NCBI RefSeq assembly: GCF_021513255.1
Contig: NZ_CP090977.1
Coordinates: forward strand, 3,100,001-3,164,000
Direction of reading: 5' to 3'
Length of the DNA: 64,000 bases
Origin: Planococcus sp. 107-1
GTDB taxonomy: Bacteria > Bacillota > Bacilli > Bacillales_A > Planococcaceae
Shown here: one piece after another, positions 36,331-44,828 of the stretch
How positions within the stretch are numbered: the stretch's first letter is position 1
Layout: each line of letters begins with the position of its first letter
Notes under the pieces: model-generated
Told to the model about the DNA's origin: nothing
Seen by the model: only the letters and a program-made list of their open reading frames with translations
Database searches by the model: none
Translations under genes and position numbers: made by a program

Positions 36331-36341
36331 AAAGATCAACT

Positions 36342-36788
36342 CTATTTAGCTTTGTTTTCTTTCCAATCATGCGGCCCTCTTACCCAACCGCCGATTGCTG
36401 CTCCCATGGCAGCCATCGGCGTATCAAATTCGATATCTTCCATGACGAGCAAGTGATTATGAAGAGGGACAAGTTTTTTATCCAATATCAACTTTTCTCG
36501 CAGTTTGATGTACTTCTTCGGACACTTTGGCGAAGTAGATGCAGCAAACTTAGAACCTTGTTTCACGACAAAGCTCGAAGCTTTTGAGTAGCCAACAGCG
36601 TCCGCACCCCTTTTGGACTGGATGGTCAGTAGCTCAGGCTCTTCTTCTTGAACAATCTCCGGGAATTGAGCCATATCAAAAGGGAAAACCACTTCCTCTT
36701 TTCCGGTTTCCAAATCTACTTTTAAAAATTGATAAAGTTCTCCGTACTTTTCATTTACTACCTTTTTCACATAAATTTCCTGCGCCAT
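36342..36788 (-). CDS. DUF4357 domain protein
   Basis: 148 aa. The central segment FVVKQGSKFAAST...YIKLREKLI fits DUF4357, a small domain often fused to or next to restriction enzymes and GIY-YIG nucleases, where it may help to bind DNA. Here it stands alone, with an unrelated 60-residue N-terminal part. GAGGAG precedes ATG 36786-36788. It lies between the McrBC locus and the helicase; its job is unknown. Confidence 0.7.
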   Translation of the reverse strand: MAQEIYVKKVVNEKYGELYQFLKVDLETGKEEVVFPFDMAQFPEIVQEEEPELLTIQSKRGADAVGYSKASSFVVKQGSKFAASTSPKCPKKYIKLREKLILDKKLVPLHNHLLVMEDIEFDTPMAAMGAAIGGWVRGPHDWKENKAK

Positions 36789-36862
36789 TTGATCATCTCC
36801 TCAAGTTTGTCTTTCTTTTACTCGATATATAGAGATGATTGGCTCTAAGAGATACCTATTTG

Positions 36863-39292
36863 TTAATTAACCGGTAGAAGATTTGTTTTTCTTTCAAAAT
36901 AAGCATGCAGACGATAGTCCGTAATTTCTTTCGTCCAATTATAGAGGAACTCTTTTTCACCTGGCAAAGGATCTAAATGAATTTTAAATTTGTTATTTGA
37001 AAAAGTGATCAAGTTATTTATTGCGCTGCCACTCCATTTGGTCATCGGCATCGTTGAGATAAGGTTAGCGACTTTCTTCTCATCGTACTGGCGCAATCTT
37101 TTGCCTTGTGAGTCATTAAAATCCGTGTTTAACCGGTAATCTTTCTCTGTTAAATAGTCGTGAAAGAACGGCGCTGTTTCTTCAGGTGTCACAGGATCCA
37201 GCCAATGTTCTGGCCCTTTCGATAACATGTATCTTAATACTACCATTTTATAGCTCTTCGTCATCCCTGTCTTTTCTAACTCAGTAAACCAATGTTTGAA
37301 CTTTAGCCATAGTTCTTTCTCTTCCTCATTCAGCTCATCTGCATATGCCAGCATGCCAATGTAACTTCCGAATTCTTGTTTCACGATTTTGGAATCGATG
37401 TTCGCCTGAAGATGGAACTCTAAATAAGTTGGGCGTCTGCCCAGCTCTTTCTTCAATTCGTTATAAGCGATGACAACGGATTCTTTTCGTGGAGCTCTCT
37501 TCTTCCTCATTTCTTCCAAAAGATTAATCACTTGCAGATCCAAATTGAACTCACATACGGCTGGCACAAGCGGTCCGATGGCTTTATTGCCCACAGTCTT
37601 TTCTTGCTTGCCAAAAACAGCCATTTTCAAATCCGCATTGCGATAATTCCCGATAAAATCGATGATGACACAATGCGATTTCCCTTCCGCAATTCGAAGA
37701 CCTCGCCCTATTTGTTGCGTATAAACCGCCAATGATTCGGTCGGGCGTATAAAAAGAAGCGTATCCACTTTTGGAATATCTACACCTTCATTAAACAGAT
37801 CCACTGTGAAGATCATTTCCAGTTCTCCGGTTTCTAATTTAGTTCGTGCAGTCCTTCTTTCACTCGAATGTGATCCTCCGTTAAGTGCGATTGATCGCAC
37901 TCCTTTTTGCTGAAAGAAACGATTCATATAAACCGCTTGTTTGACTGAAGAACAGAAAACAAGCGTTCTCGTTTGTTTATATCGTATCCATTCATCAAAA
38001 ATTTTCTCTGCAAAATCTTCGCGCAGTTGAATCCGTAACAGCTCTTCTTCGTCATAACGAGTGCCGCGCCAAGGGATTGCCGAATAATCTGTGTCGTCGT
38101 AGACACCGTAATAATGAAAAGGGGCTAGCCAGTTCCGTTCGATCGCGTCTAAAAAGTGTATTGAGATAGCAACGTTGCCGTCACATAGGGCGTATACATC
38201 CTTATTGTCCATCCGGTCCGGTGTCGCCGTAATTCCTAATAAAAATTCGGGTTCAAAATGGTTTAATAATCGCTCGTATGTAGGGGCAGCCGCATGATGA
38301 AATTCGTCCACAACGATTAGATCGAAAGCATCTTCTTCGAACCGATTCAAATGGTAATCACTGCCCAATGTATAAATGGCAGCAAAGATAAAATCGGCTT
38401 CTATTTTTTTCTCGGATGCATTGTAAAAAGCACGCGAACGGTTCGGGTGAACATGTTTGAACGATGCTTCCGCCTGAATCAGAATTTCTTCCCGGTGCGC
38501 AACAAATAACACTCGCTTAAATCTTTCCGCAAAAAATGCAGCTAAATAGGTTTTGCCAAGCCCCGTTGCAAGAATGACCATTGCCCGACTATAGTCTTCA
38601 GCCATTACATTGTCTAAAGCAGCTAAAGCCTCTTGTTGTGCAGGCCTAGGCGTAATGTCCACTTCATAGGAAACAGAAGTTTCAGCAATTTCCGGTTCTT
38701 GTGGGAGGCTTGGTCCAACCGTCATTTCCACTTCTTCCGCTTCCGACCACACTGGACTGATTGGATTTTTTATATTCGCTTTTTTATGTAAGGAGCGATA
38801 TTCATCAAGCGTCTCCGGATTTAAAGGAATCGTTTGATCCGCGTAAAAGCTGGTAAGAAATTGTGTCGTGGCTTCCTCAAACACTTCCGCATCGACAGAA
38901 GTGGGCGCAATTAAGCTCCACTCAACTCCTATAGTCAGAGCGGAAGAAGATAAGTTAGAAGAACCTACGATTAAATGAGACACCCCTTTCCCCCGAAACA
39001 AATACGATTTCGGATGAAACGAAGTACCCCCACTTTTCCAGATACGTACTTCCGCTGAAGGTAACTCTTCCAGAATCATTTGCAGCGCATCCGGCTGCGT
39101 AACAAATAAATAATCGCCTACCAATAGTTTAATCGGTACTCCCCTGTCAGCAGCTTGCTTCAAAAATGGAATAATCTTTTTAACACCCGAATTCATAGCG
39201 AATGCCGTCACCCAGTTAATCTCGACTGCCTCTTCAGATAATCTCTCCAAGCGAGAAAGTAATTGAGACGTGACGAGTTCCAGCTTAGTCAT
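36863..39292 (-). CDS. PLD-nuclease/SF2 helicase fusion, putative defence protein
   Basis: 809 aa from ATG 39290-39292 (GAGG six bases upstream). An N-terminal phospholipase-D nuclease domain (about 1-150) has SFHPKSYLF (His93, Lys95) and GSSNLSSSAL. A DEAD/DEAH SF2 helicase follows: ATGLGKT near 242, VVDEFHH near 330, GITATP, and the motif VI QQIGRGLR. A unique helical C-terminus of about 250 residues follows. Its start overlaps the end of a MazG-like gene by eight bases, so both are one operon. Single-HxK PLD domains act as dimers. Confidence 0.88.
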   Translation of the reverse strand: MTKLELVTSQLLSRLERLSEEAVEINWVTAFAMNSGVKKIIPFLKQAADRGVPIKLLVGDYLFVTQPDALQMILEELPSAEVRIWKSGGTSFHPKSYLFRGKGVSHLIVGSSNLSSSALTIGVEWSLIAPTSVDAEVFEEATTQFLTSFYADQTIPLNPETLDEYRSLHKKANIKNPISPVWSEAEEVEMTVGPSLPQEPEIAETSVSYEVDITPRPAQQEALAALDNVMAEDYSRAMVILATGLGKTYLAAFFAERFKRVLFVAHREEILIQAEASFKHVHPNRSRAFYNASEKKIEADFIFAAIYTLGSDYHLNRFEEDAFDLIVVDEFHHAAAPTYERLLNHFEPEFLLGITATPDRMDNKDVYALCDGNVAISIHFLDAIERNWLAPFHYYGVYDDTDYSAIPWRGTRYDEEELLRIQLREDFAEKIFDEWIRYKQTRTLVFCSSVKQAVYMNRFFQQKGVRSIALNGGSHSSERRTARTKLETGELEMIFTVDLFNEGVDIPKVDTLLFIRPTESLAVYTQQIGRGLRIAEGKSHCVIIDFIGNYRNADLKMAVFGKQEKTVGNKAIGPLVPAVCEFNLDLQVINLLEEMRKKRAPRKESVVIAYNELKKELGRRPTYLEFHLQANIDSKIVKQEFGSYIGMLAYADELNEEEKELWLKFKHWFTELEKTGMTKSYKMVVLRYMLSKGPEHWLDPVTPEETAPFFHDYLTEKDYRLNTDFNDSQGKRLRQYDEKKVANLISTMPMTKWSGSAINNLITFSNNKFKIHLDPLPGEKEFLYNWTKEITDYRLHAYFERKTNLLPVN

Positions 39293-39611
39293 TTTCGACC
39301 TCAATAAGGAAAATACGCTTCTCGAATCCTCCGCGCTTTTCTGCTTTTTTCTTACGAACTTCTTCCAGCTCTTCAAAAGACGAACCGTGAAGTTTTACAG
39401 CAGAGTGTAGTATTTCTAGAATATCTGCCAACTCTTCGACCGCTTCTTCATCGCTACTCGCTTCTACATACTCGATAAGTTCTTCCGATAATTTCTTTTT
39501 TAGTTCTATTTCATATTCTTCTTTCGACAAAATACGTGTTGAAAATTCTTTATTTGTTTTCTGTATGATTTCCGGGATGTAGTCTCGGACTAGTTTATTA
39601 TGGATTGGCAT
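39285..39611 (-). CDS. MazG-like nucleotide pyrophosphohydrolase
   Basis: 108 aa. HNKLVRDYIPEII at the N-terminus and the all-alpha NTP-PPase metal motif EELIEYVEASSDEEAVEELADILE in the middle, as in phosphoribosyl-ATP pyrophosphohydrolase-like/MazG proteins. Catalyses NTP to NMP plus PPi in the family. ATG 39609-39611 has AAAGGAG upstream. The stop overlaps the helicase start by eight bases, so it is translationally coupled. In this context it might deplete nucleotides or remove a signal (inference). Confidence 0.83.
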   Translation of the reverse strand: MPIHNKLVRDYIPEIIQKTNKEFSTRILSKEEYEIELKKKLSEELIEYVEASSDEEAVEELADILEILHSAVKLHGSSFEELEEVRKKKAEKRGGFEKRIFLIEVEND

Positions 39612-39982
39612 AGTGAGTCTCCTTTTAGCTGACTTCTCTTTTTTCATTATATAAGAGAAAAATTTTCAAAGAATAGAAAGTATTTTAGTATTATAAGAAA
39701 TTTAGATCTCCTTATTACTGTCATTACAATCAGAGCAACGGGAAATTCACGCTTTGGAAAGTTGGATTTAAATTAATTTTAAATTAATCGTCTATAGAAG
39801 TTATTACTCTATCTACTGCACTGCCATTCTATTGGGTGATAGACATTGTTGAAAAGTGTTTATTCTAATTCGCATTTAAAGAAGGCCAGCTCTTTATTCT
39901 TCTAAAAATGTTTTAAGAAATTCTAAATTGAATAAGAATTCATTATATGGTACATTTTGCACATAAGAAAGGATGGATTATT
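39612..39982. other. AT-rich gap with a helicase remnant
   Basis: Contains the MazG-helicase promoter region, the eroded helicase fragment given separately, and the leader of the McrB-like gene at 39983. No intact gene was found in it. Confidence 0.6.
39739..39856 (-). pseudogene. Eroded C-terminal fragment of a second PLD-helicase
   Basis: Minus-strand translation gives FSTMSITQ*NGSAVDRVITSIDD*FKINLNP, which lines up with LISTMPMTKWSGSAINNLITFSNNKFKIHLDP in the C-terminus of the intact helicase at 36863-39292. One stop replaces a Trp codon (TAG for TGG), another an Asn. The nucleotide match is also visible (GCACTGCCATTC against GCGCTGCCACTC). It sits just upstream of the MazG-helicase operon. 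A decayed copy of a related, not identical, helicase. Confidence 0.7.
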
Positions 39983-41719
39983 ATGACATATAGTTATACT
40001 TTTACACATAACTTAAGATCAGAATCTGATTTTAGAACCAACATCACGAAATACTCAAATATTTTAAAAACTAATTATGCAAGCTATTCTCCTAGTAACA
40101 CGACCGAAAGAAACAAATTCACTGAATTGCTAAGTTATTTACACTTAAAAGATCATCATAACCAATCAACTCAAATATGTGAAGAAGTACTGATGGGGAA
40201 TACAGATATAGCCCTGTTTAATTTTATTGAAAAATTTCAATATCCTAACTTTTGTTCAACCCAGGGTCCTAATGCTAAAGGTTTCGATATCAAATTAGTT
40301 CCGGTTCGAACCATTTTGAAGTTATTATATATAAAGTTTCTATCTAAGCCTACTAGTATTCCCTATCTAACTCTGGATGAAATTAGTAAATTTATATTTA
40401 GTAACCCTGATGTATACTTAGACTTGAAGTATGATAGCTTGGAATTTTGGAATGATATAAAAGATTACCGCAGTAGTGGCGGTACTTTGCCATCTAAAAT
40501 AAGTAACACGATAACTATAGGATCGAGAACATTGAGAGAAATGTTGAATCTATTTAGCTATAGTAAATTTGTTTATTATTCTGATAATAATAAGCAAATT
40601 AACTTAGATTTTCTTAATCTACCTCAAGACTTACAAGATACTTTAATAAGAATAATTTCATGCGAATCTTTTTTCGAAATTAATGATGTTACGTCCGCTA
40701 CTAAAGACGCTTATTATGAATACATAGATCTTCCTAAAGTAACTAGTACTTTAACGCCAAATATGGATTTAAATCACATACTATCATGGTTTAATTCTAA
40801 CCCCGATCAAATCTATGATGTAGATTTAATTGCAAATTTTCATATCAGTTTAAACTGCCTACCAGACAAACATTTTTTAATTATTTCCGGAGTGTCTGGA
40901 ACTGGAAAAACGAACCTCATTAAACAATATGCTAATGCAGTCTACAATAATACTACAATAGATAATAATCCTTACTTTAAATTAATTAGTGTCCGACCGG
41001 ACTGGGAAGACGAAAAGGCTCTTTTTGGATATTATAATGCTTTAGAAAAAAAATACGAGATTTCCGAGTTTTTAAAGACTCTTCTTCAAGCTAGGTTTAA
41101 TCCAGATAAAAATTACTTTATTTGTCTAGACGAAATGAATCTAGCCCATGTTGAGTATTATTTTTCTGATTACTTAAGTGCTGTAGAGTCAAATGAACCA
41201 ATTATACTGAACAATTTTTATATAAGTGAATTGCCTATTCCCCAAAACGTGTATATTGTAGGAACGATAAATGAAGACGAAACAACCGAGAGAATAAGTG
41301 ATAAAGTTTGGGATAGAGCATTTAAAGTTGAAATGAACAATGTTAATATCAACCAATATTTAAATGAATATTGCAACACAAATAGAAAAGAATTGAAAAT
41401 AATTACAGATTTAAACTTTTTAGCTACTGTTAATTCTGAATTGGCAAAAGAAAATATGCAGTTTGGTTATCGTCTAGTTAAAGAGATGATTGAAAAGTTA
41501 GATTATAATTATGTAAAGTTAAGCTCTTATTTTCCTACTAAAGACTTGATAGATAATACCTTACTAGAAAAAGTGATCCCTAAAATTAAAATTGAGATTG
41601 TTACTTTAGAGGTTTTAAAAAATATTGAAAGTATTATTCAAGCAAGCTCCTATCCCAAAACTAATTCAAAGTTGAACGAGATGATTGAAATCTTAGAATC
41701 CAGTAGTGCAATATGGTGA
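39983..41719 (+). CDS. McrB-like AAA+ ATPase/GTPase
   Basis: 578 aa from ATG 39983 (AAAGGA upstream). A long N-terminal region (1-300) of no clear family is followed by an AAA+ module: Walker A SGVSGTGKTN near 303-310, FICLDEMNLAHVEYYFSDYL as Walker B near 395, and the sensor-like VGTINEDETTERISDKVWDRA, all typical of McrB-family restriction NTPases. Its stop overlaps the start of the DUF2357 gene by seven bases. Strongly AT-rich. The unique N-terminus would decide what it recognises. Confidence 0.85.
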   Translation: MTYSYTFTHNLRSESDFRTNITKYSNILKTNYASYSPSNTTERNKFTELLSYLHLKDHHNQSTQICEEVLMGNTDIALFNFIEKFQYPNFCSTQGPNAKGFDIKLVPVRTILKLLYIKFLSKPTSIPYLTLDEISKFIFSNPDVYLDLKYDSLEFWNDIKDYRSSGGTLPSKISNTITIGSRTLREMLNLFSYSKFVYYSDNNKQINLDFLNLPQDLQDTLIRIISCESFFEINDVTSATKDAYYEYIDLPKVTSTLTPNMDLNHILSWFNSNPDQIYDVDLIANFHISLNCLPDKHFLIISGVSGTGKTNLIKQYANAVYNNTTIDNNPYFKLISVRPDWEDEKALFGYYNALEKKYEISEFLKTLLQARFNPDKNYFICLDEMNLAHVEYYFSDYLSAVESNEPIILNNFYISELPIPQNVYIVGTINEDETTERISDKVWDRAFKVEMNNVNINQYLNEYCNTNRKELKIITDLNFLATVNSELAKENMQFGYRLVKEMIEKLDYNYVKLSSYFPTKDLIDNTLLEKVIPKIKIEIVTLEVLKNIESIIQASSYPKTNSKLNEMIEILESSSAIW

Positions 41720-43311
41720 TTAAAGATATGGAGTTTCTGAACACAAATAATAATTGGGATTCTATTGACAACTTATTACTAATAGAAGGAAAATCCTATA
41801 TAGTGAGAGTCAACAAAGAATATACTTTGCAAGCATCCGGATTAAATATTGAGTTAGACAAAAAAAGACCAAATGTATATAAAATTATAGTTCCTTTTAA
41901 AACTGGTCAATCGAAAGTGACTTTGTTAAAACAAAATAAAAAATATAAAACTTTTGATATGCTGATACATTCAGATAACAGAAAAATAATATACGAAGAC
42001 TATATTCAGATGATGACAGATGTAGTTAATTGCCATAATCTAAGCCTTACTATAGACGATGAGAATGTTGAATTGAATAAATTTAAAAATACAATAGATC
42101 TTGATCAATTCACAGCACAAGAAAGTATGTTTATTTTTTTACAAAATTTTTTCGAAGAACTTCTGCCGAGTATAAAAGATATATGCGAAAATCCTATGAA
42201 GACTCGAGAGAAATCTCCGAAAACGTTCCCTATTTATAGAACTGATAAATTAGATGCTAGTGCAATAAATTGGATTTCAAGAAATAGCGAAAAGTGTTTC
42301 AATATCAGTGATACAACACCGACTTTTTTTAAAACAAAAGTAAACAATAAATCATATGATATATTCGAAAACTTAGTAATTTACAACATTTTAAATGATT
42401 TAATCTCTTTGTGTACTACTGTATATAAAAAACATAAATATATAAAAGCAAAAAAAATGGAACAACAGTTACTGCAATATTTAAATCGGTCTCACTTGAA
42501 ATCTTTAAAAACTACTGATTTTAATTTTCGAAAAACAATGAAAATTAAATTTAACCGCAACTATTCCCTAATTTATGATTTTTACAAAAAAATGAAACAA
42601 ATTTCATTTAGAGTGAATCCAGTAAATTTCAATCTGCTTTCTCTCCCTCTTTCTAAAACATACAAATTATATGAAATCTGGACTTTTTTAAAAGTAGTAA
42701 ACATTTTAGAGAGACACAATAAAATTCCTGGCAATTTTACTATACCTATTTCTTATAACGTTAAGGAAGAATGTTTTGACATTGTGCATGGTGAAAAAAG
42801 TTGTGTAAATTTAAATAATGGATATAAAATGTATTATCAAAAGCACTTTGATAAAGGAGGCGTTTCTTTTAGAACCTATACCACAACCTTGATCCCAGAT
42901 ATTTCCTTTGTCAAAAACGATAAAGTAATTGTACTAGACTCTAAATACAGAATTAGTGAAAATCTGGACGGCGCACTTGCAGAATTACATAAATATAGAG
43001 ATGGAATTGTTGTTACCAATGATCGTAGCAAAGCTGTATCAGAATCATATATAGTTACTCCAACTTACTCATCTCGATTAGAAGTGCATAATAAAGTTTT
43101 TCATTCTAAATGGAATATGGGATGTATAATGTTAAAGCCGAACAATGATTTCTTCTTGTCAGAATATATTATAGAAACACTTTTCCCTAATTACTTTAGT
43201 TTCTTAAAAGCTATTTTCCTACAAAAAAATTTCGAGGTTAAGGGAATTTACAAAAAAATCGATTTACCTGGAGTTTTACTAACACGTGATTTGGATATGT
43301 CCATTTATTAG
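41713..43311 (+). CDS. DUF2357 nuclease, partner of the McrB-like ATPase
   Basis: 532 aa. A beta-rich N-terminal domain, a long middle region and a C-terminal PD-(D/E)xK nuclease: LIPDISFVKND then VIVLDSKYRI near 395-415, where the Asp and the D-S-K residues form the active site. This is the DUF2357 pattern, which replaces McrC in many type IV-like systems. Overlaps the ATPase gene by seven bases. Very AT-rich codon use, unlike the flanking chromosome. Confidence 0.83.
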   Translation: MVIKDMEFLNTNNNWDSIDNLLLIEGKSYIVRVNKEYTLQASGLNIELDKKRPNVYKIIVPFKTGQSKVTLLKQNKKYKTFDMLIHSDNRKIIYEDYIQMMTDVVNCHNLSLTIDDENVELNKFKNTIDLDQFTAQESMFIFLQNFFEELLPSIKDICENPMKTREKSPKTFPIYRTDKLDASAINWISRNSEKCFNISDTTPTFFKTKVNNKSYDIFENLVIYNILNDLISLCTTVYKKHKYIKAKKMEQQLLQYLNRSHLKSLKTTDFNFRKTMKIKFNRNYSLIYDFYKKMKQISFRVNPVNFNLLSLPLSKTYKLYEIWTFLKVVNILERHNKIPGNFTIPISYNVKEECFDIVHGEKSCVNLNNGYKMYYQKHFDKGGVSFRTYTTTLIPDISFVKNDKVIVLDSKYRISENLDGALAELHKYRDGIVVTNDRSKAVSESYIVTPTYSSRLEVHNKVFHSKWNMGCIMLKPNNDFFLSEYIIETLFPNYFSFLKAIFLQKNFEVKGIYKKIDLPGVLLTRDLDMSIY

Positions 43312-43399
43312 TATCCGATTTTACCACAAGAATCCTTATCTAGTAATTTATGTTCCAACTCTTTATTATTTCATATAAATTCGTTTGGGGGATTGCAAC

Positions 43400-43657
43400 A
43401 TGAAGGCTAATGTAATTTTAGGAGTAAATATTGATACTCCTAAGTGGATTAATAAACTGAAGAAAGAAAATTGCAGCAATATTATAATTTTAGATTATGA
43501 CTCTGCAGGAGAAGTAAATGTAAAGGACGGTGTACTTTATATTTACGAGAATGATATTCAAATTTTAAAAAAATATGATGAGATACGATATTACAAATCT
43601 CTTTATGTTTACCCGGGATTTAGTGGAAGAATGTCTCAATTATTCGAAAGAGATTAA
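43400..43657 (+). CDS. Small hypothetical protein of the McrB-DUF2357 unit
   Basis: 85 aa, ATG 43400 with GGGGG eight bases upstream, 88 bases after the nuclease gene on the same strand and before the next terminator, so plausibly the third gene of that operon. Sequence has beta-strand-like NVILGVNI and NIIILDYDSAGEV, with no Cys-pair, membrane segment or known motif. Family not recognised; may be a regulatory or inhibitory partner (inference). Confidence 0.6.
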   Translation: MKANVILGVNIDTPKWINKLKKENCSNIIILDYDSAGEVNVKDGVLYIYENDIQILKKYDEIRYYKSLYVYPGFSGRMSQLFERD

Positions 43658-43680
43658 ATTATATTAGCTTAAAAATTTAT

Positions 43681-43709
43681 TTAAGAAGGTAGTAACGCTA
43701 CCTTCTTAA
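43681..43709. terminator. Bidirectional terminator
   Basis: Perfect 12-base arms TTAAGAAGGTAG / CTACCTTCTTAA around TAACG, with AT-rich flanks. It separates the McrB-DUF2357 unit from the convergent restriction-modification operon. Confidence 0.82.
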
Positions 43710-43784
43710 TTAAATTTTTTAATTTTTGAATCTGTTGTGCAATTCGAATTGTAATAATTTAGTATTTTAACACTGACAATGAAT

Positions 43785-44804
43785 TCAACAAATTTCTATA
43801 GGAATGTATTCTTTTTTTACTTCATTATTAAGTAATGTCAACAATGACTCTGCCACGTTCCACATCAGTACCGGTGGTATGGCGTTGCCTAATGCAATGT
43901 ATTGGGTAGACTCCGACTCTAACAGTTCGAAACTATCAGGAAATGATTGTATTCGAGCTACTTCTCTTGGCATAAATCTACGATATTTTTCGTCTATCTT
44001 TAAAACTGGATCAGTGCTATTAAGACTCACTTTAGCTAAATGAGCACCTACAGTGTTGCAAGGATTGTTAATATCTTGTGCTCTCCCCTTATTCATCTGT
44101 TTTTTAGCCCTCATCAATCCTTCGACAGCCCTCTCGCTAAAATAATACTTATCTGGAATGTCTTTTTCATCAAATATTACTTCTTTCAAAGAACGATATT
44201 TCGGGGTGAATAATGATTCCTTTGAAAAATACTTAGGTTCTGGAAAAGTATATTCTTGGTCTATGTCTTTTCTTATCCCTACAATAAATACACGTTCTCT
44301 TTTTTGCGGAACTCCAAAGTCAGCTGAATTCAATAATCTATATTTCACATTATAACCTGCTTTTTCAAACTCTGAAAGAATCAGTTGGATAGCTTGCCCT
44401 TTATTAGCTGAAAGAAGACCTTTAACATTTTCGGCGATAAAAGCTTTGGGTTGCTTATCCTTTAAAATTCGAATCATTTCAAAAAAAAGTTTGCCACTAA
44501 TGTCATTCTCTATACCTAATCTCGGAGGATTTTGCGCAACGATCGAAAAAGACACACATGGAAAACCACCGACCAACAGATCATGAGAAGGGACATCTTC
44601 ATTTGAAACTTCTCTTATATCTCTTACATCAGGTTTGATGCCTATATTTTTTTCAAAAATATTAGCTATTTTCTGATTGATTTCATTCGCAAATATCGTT
44701 TCAAATTGCAAAGGAGAATAATAGTTATCTAAAAAATTAAACCCTCCATGTAGGCCAACGTCTCCTCCACCACAACCAGAGAACAAAGAAACTACTTTGA
44801 ACAT
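43785..44804 (-). CDS. C5-cytosine DNA methyltransferase
   Basis: 339 aa. Motif I FSGCGGGDVGLHGGF, motif IV GGFPCVSFS with catalytic Cys83, motif VI AENVKG, motif VIII-like SADFGVPQKRERVF and motif X ALGNAIPP. The target-recognition region between VIII and IX is short. Third gene of the restriction-modification operon, 24 bases after the nuclease gene. It transfers methyl from SAM to cytosine C5 and so protects the host site. Confidence 0.92.
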   Translation of the reverse strand: MFKVVSLFSGCGGGDVGLHGGFNFLDNYYSPLQFETIFANEINQKIANIFEKNIGIKPDVRDIREVSNEDVPSHDLLVGGFPCVSFSIVAQNPPRLGIENDISGKLFFEMIRILKDKQPKAFIAENVKGLLSANKGQAIQLILSEFEKAGYNVKYRLLNSADFGVPQKRERVFIVGIRKDIDQEYTFPEPKYFSKESLFTPKYRSLKEVIFDEKDIPDKYYFSERAVEGLMRAKKQMNKGRAQDINNPCNTVGAHLAKVSLNSTDPVLKIDEKYRRFMPREVARIQSFPDSFELLESESTQYIALGNAIPPVLMWNVAESLLTLLNNEVKKEYIPIEIC

Positions 44805-44828
44805 AATCCAAATCCTTTCATAATAACA

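Noticed and set aside
43681..43709. CRISPR-like repeat
   Set aside because: A single hairpin with no repeat-spacer series; it is a terminator between convergent genes.
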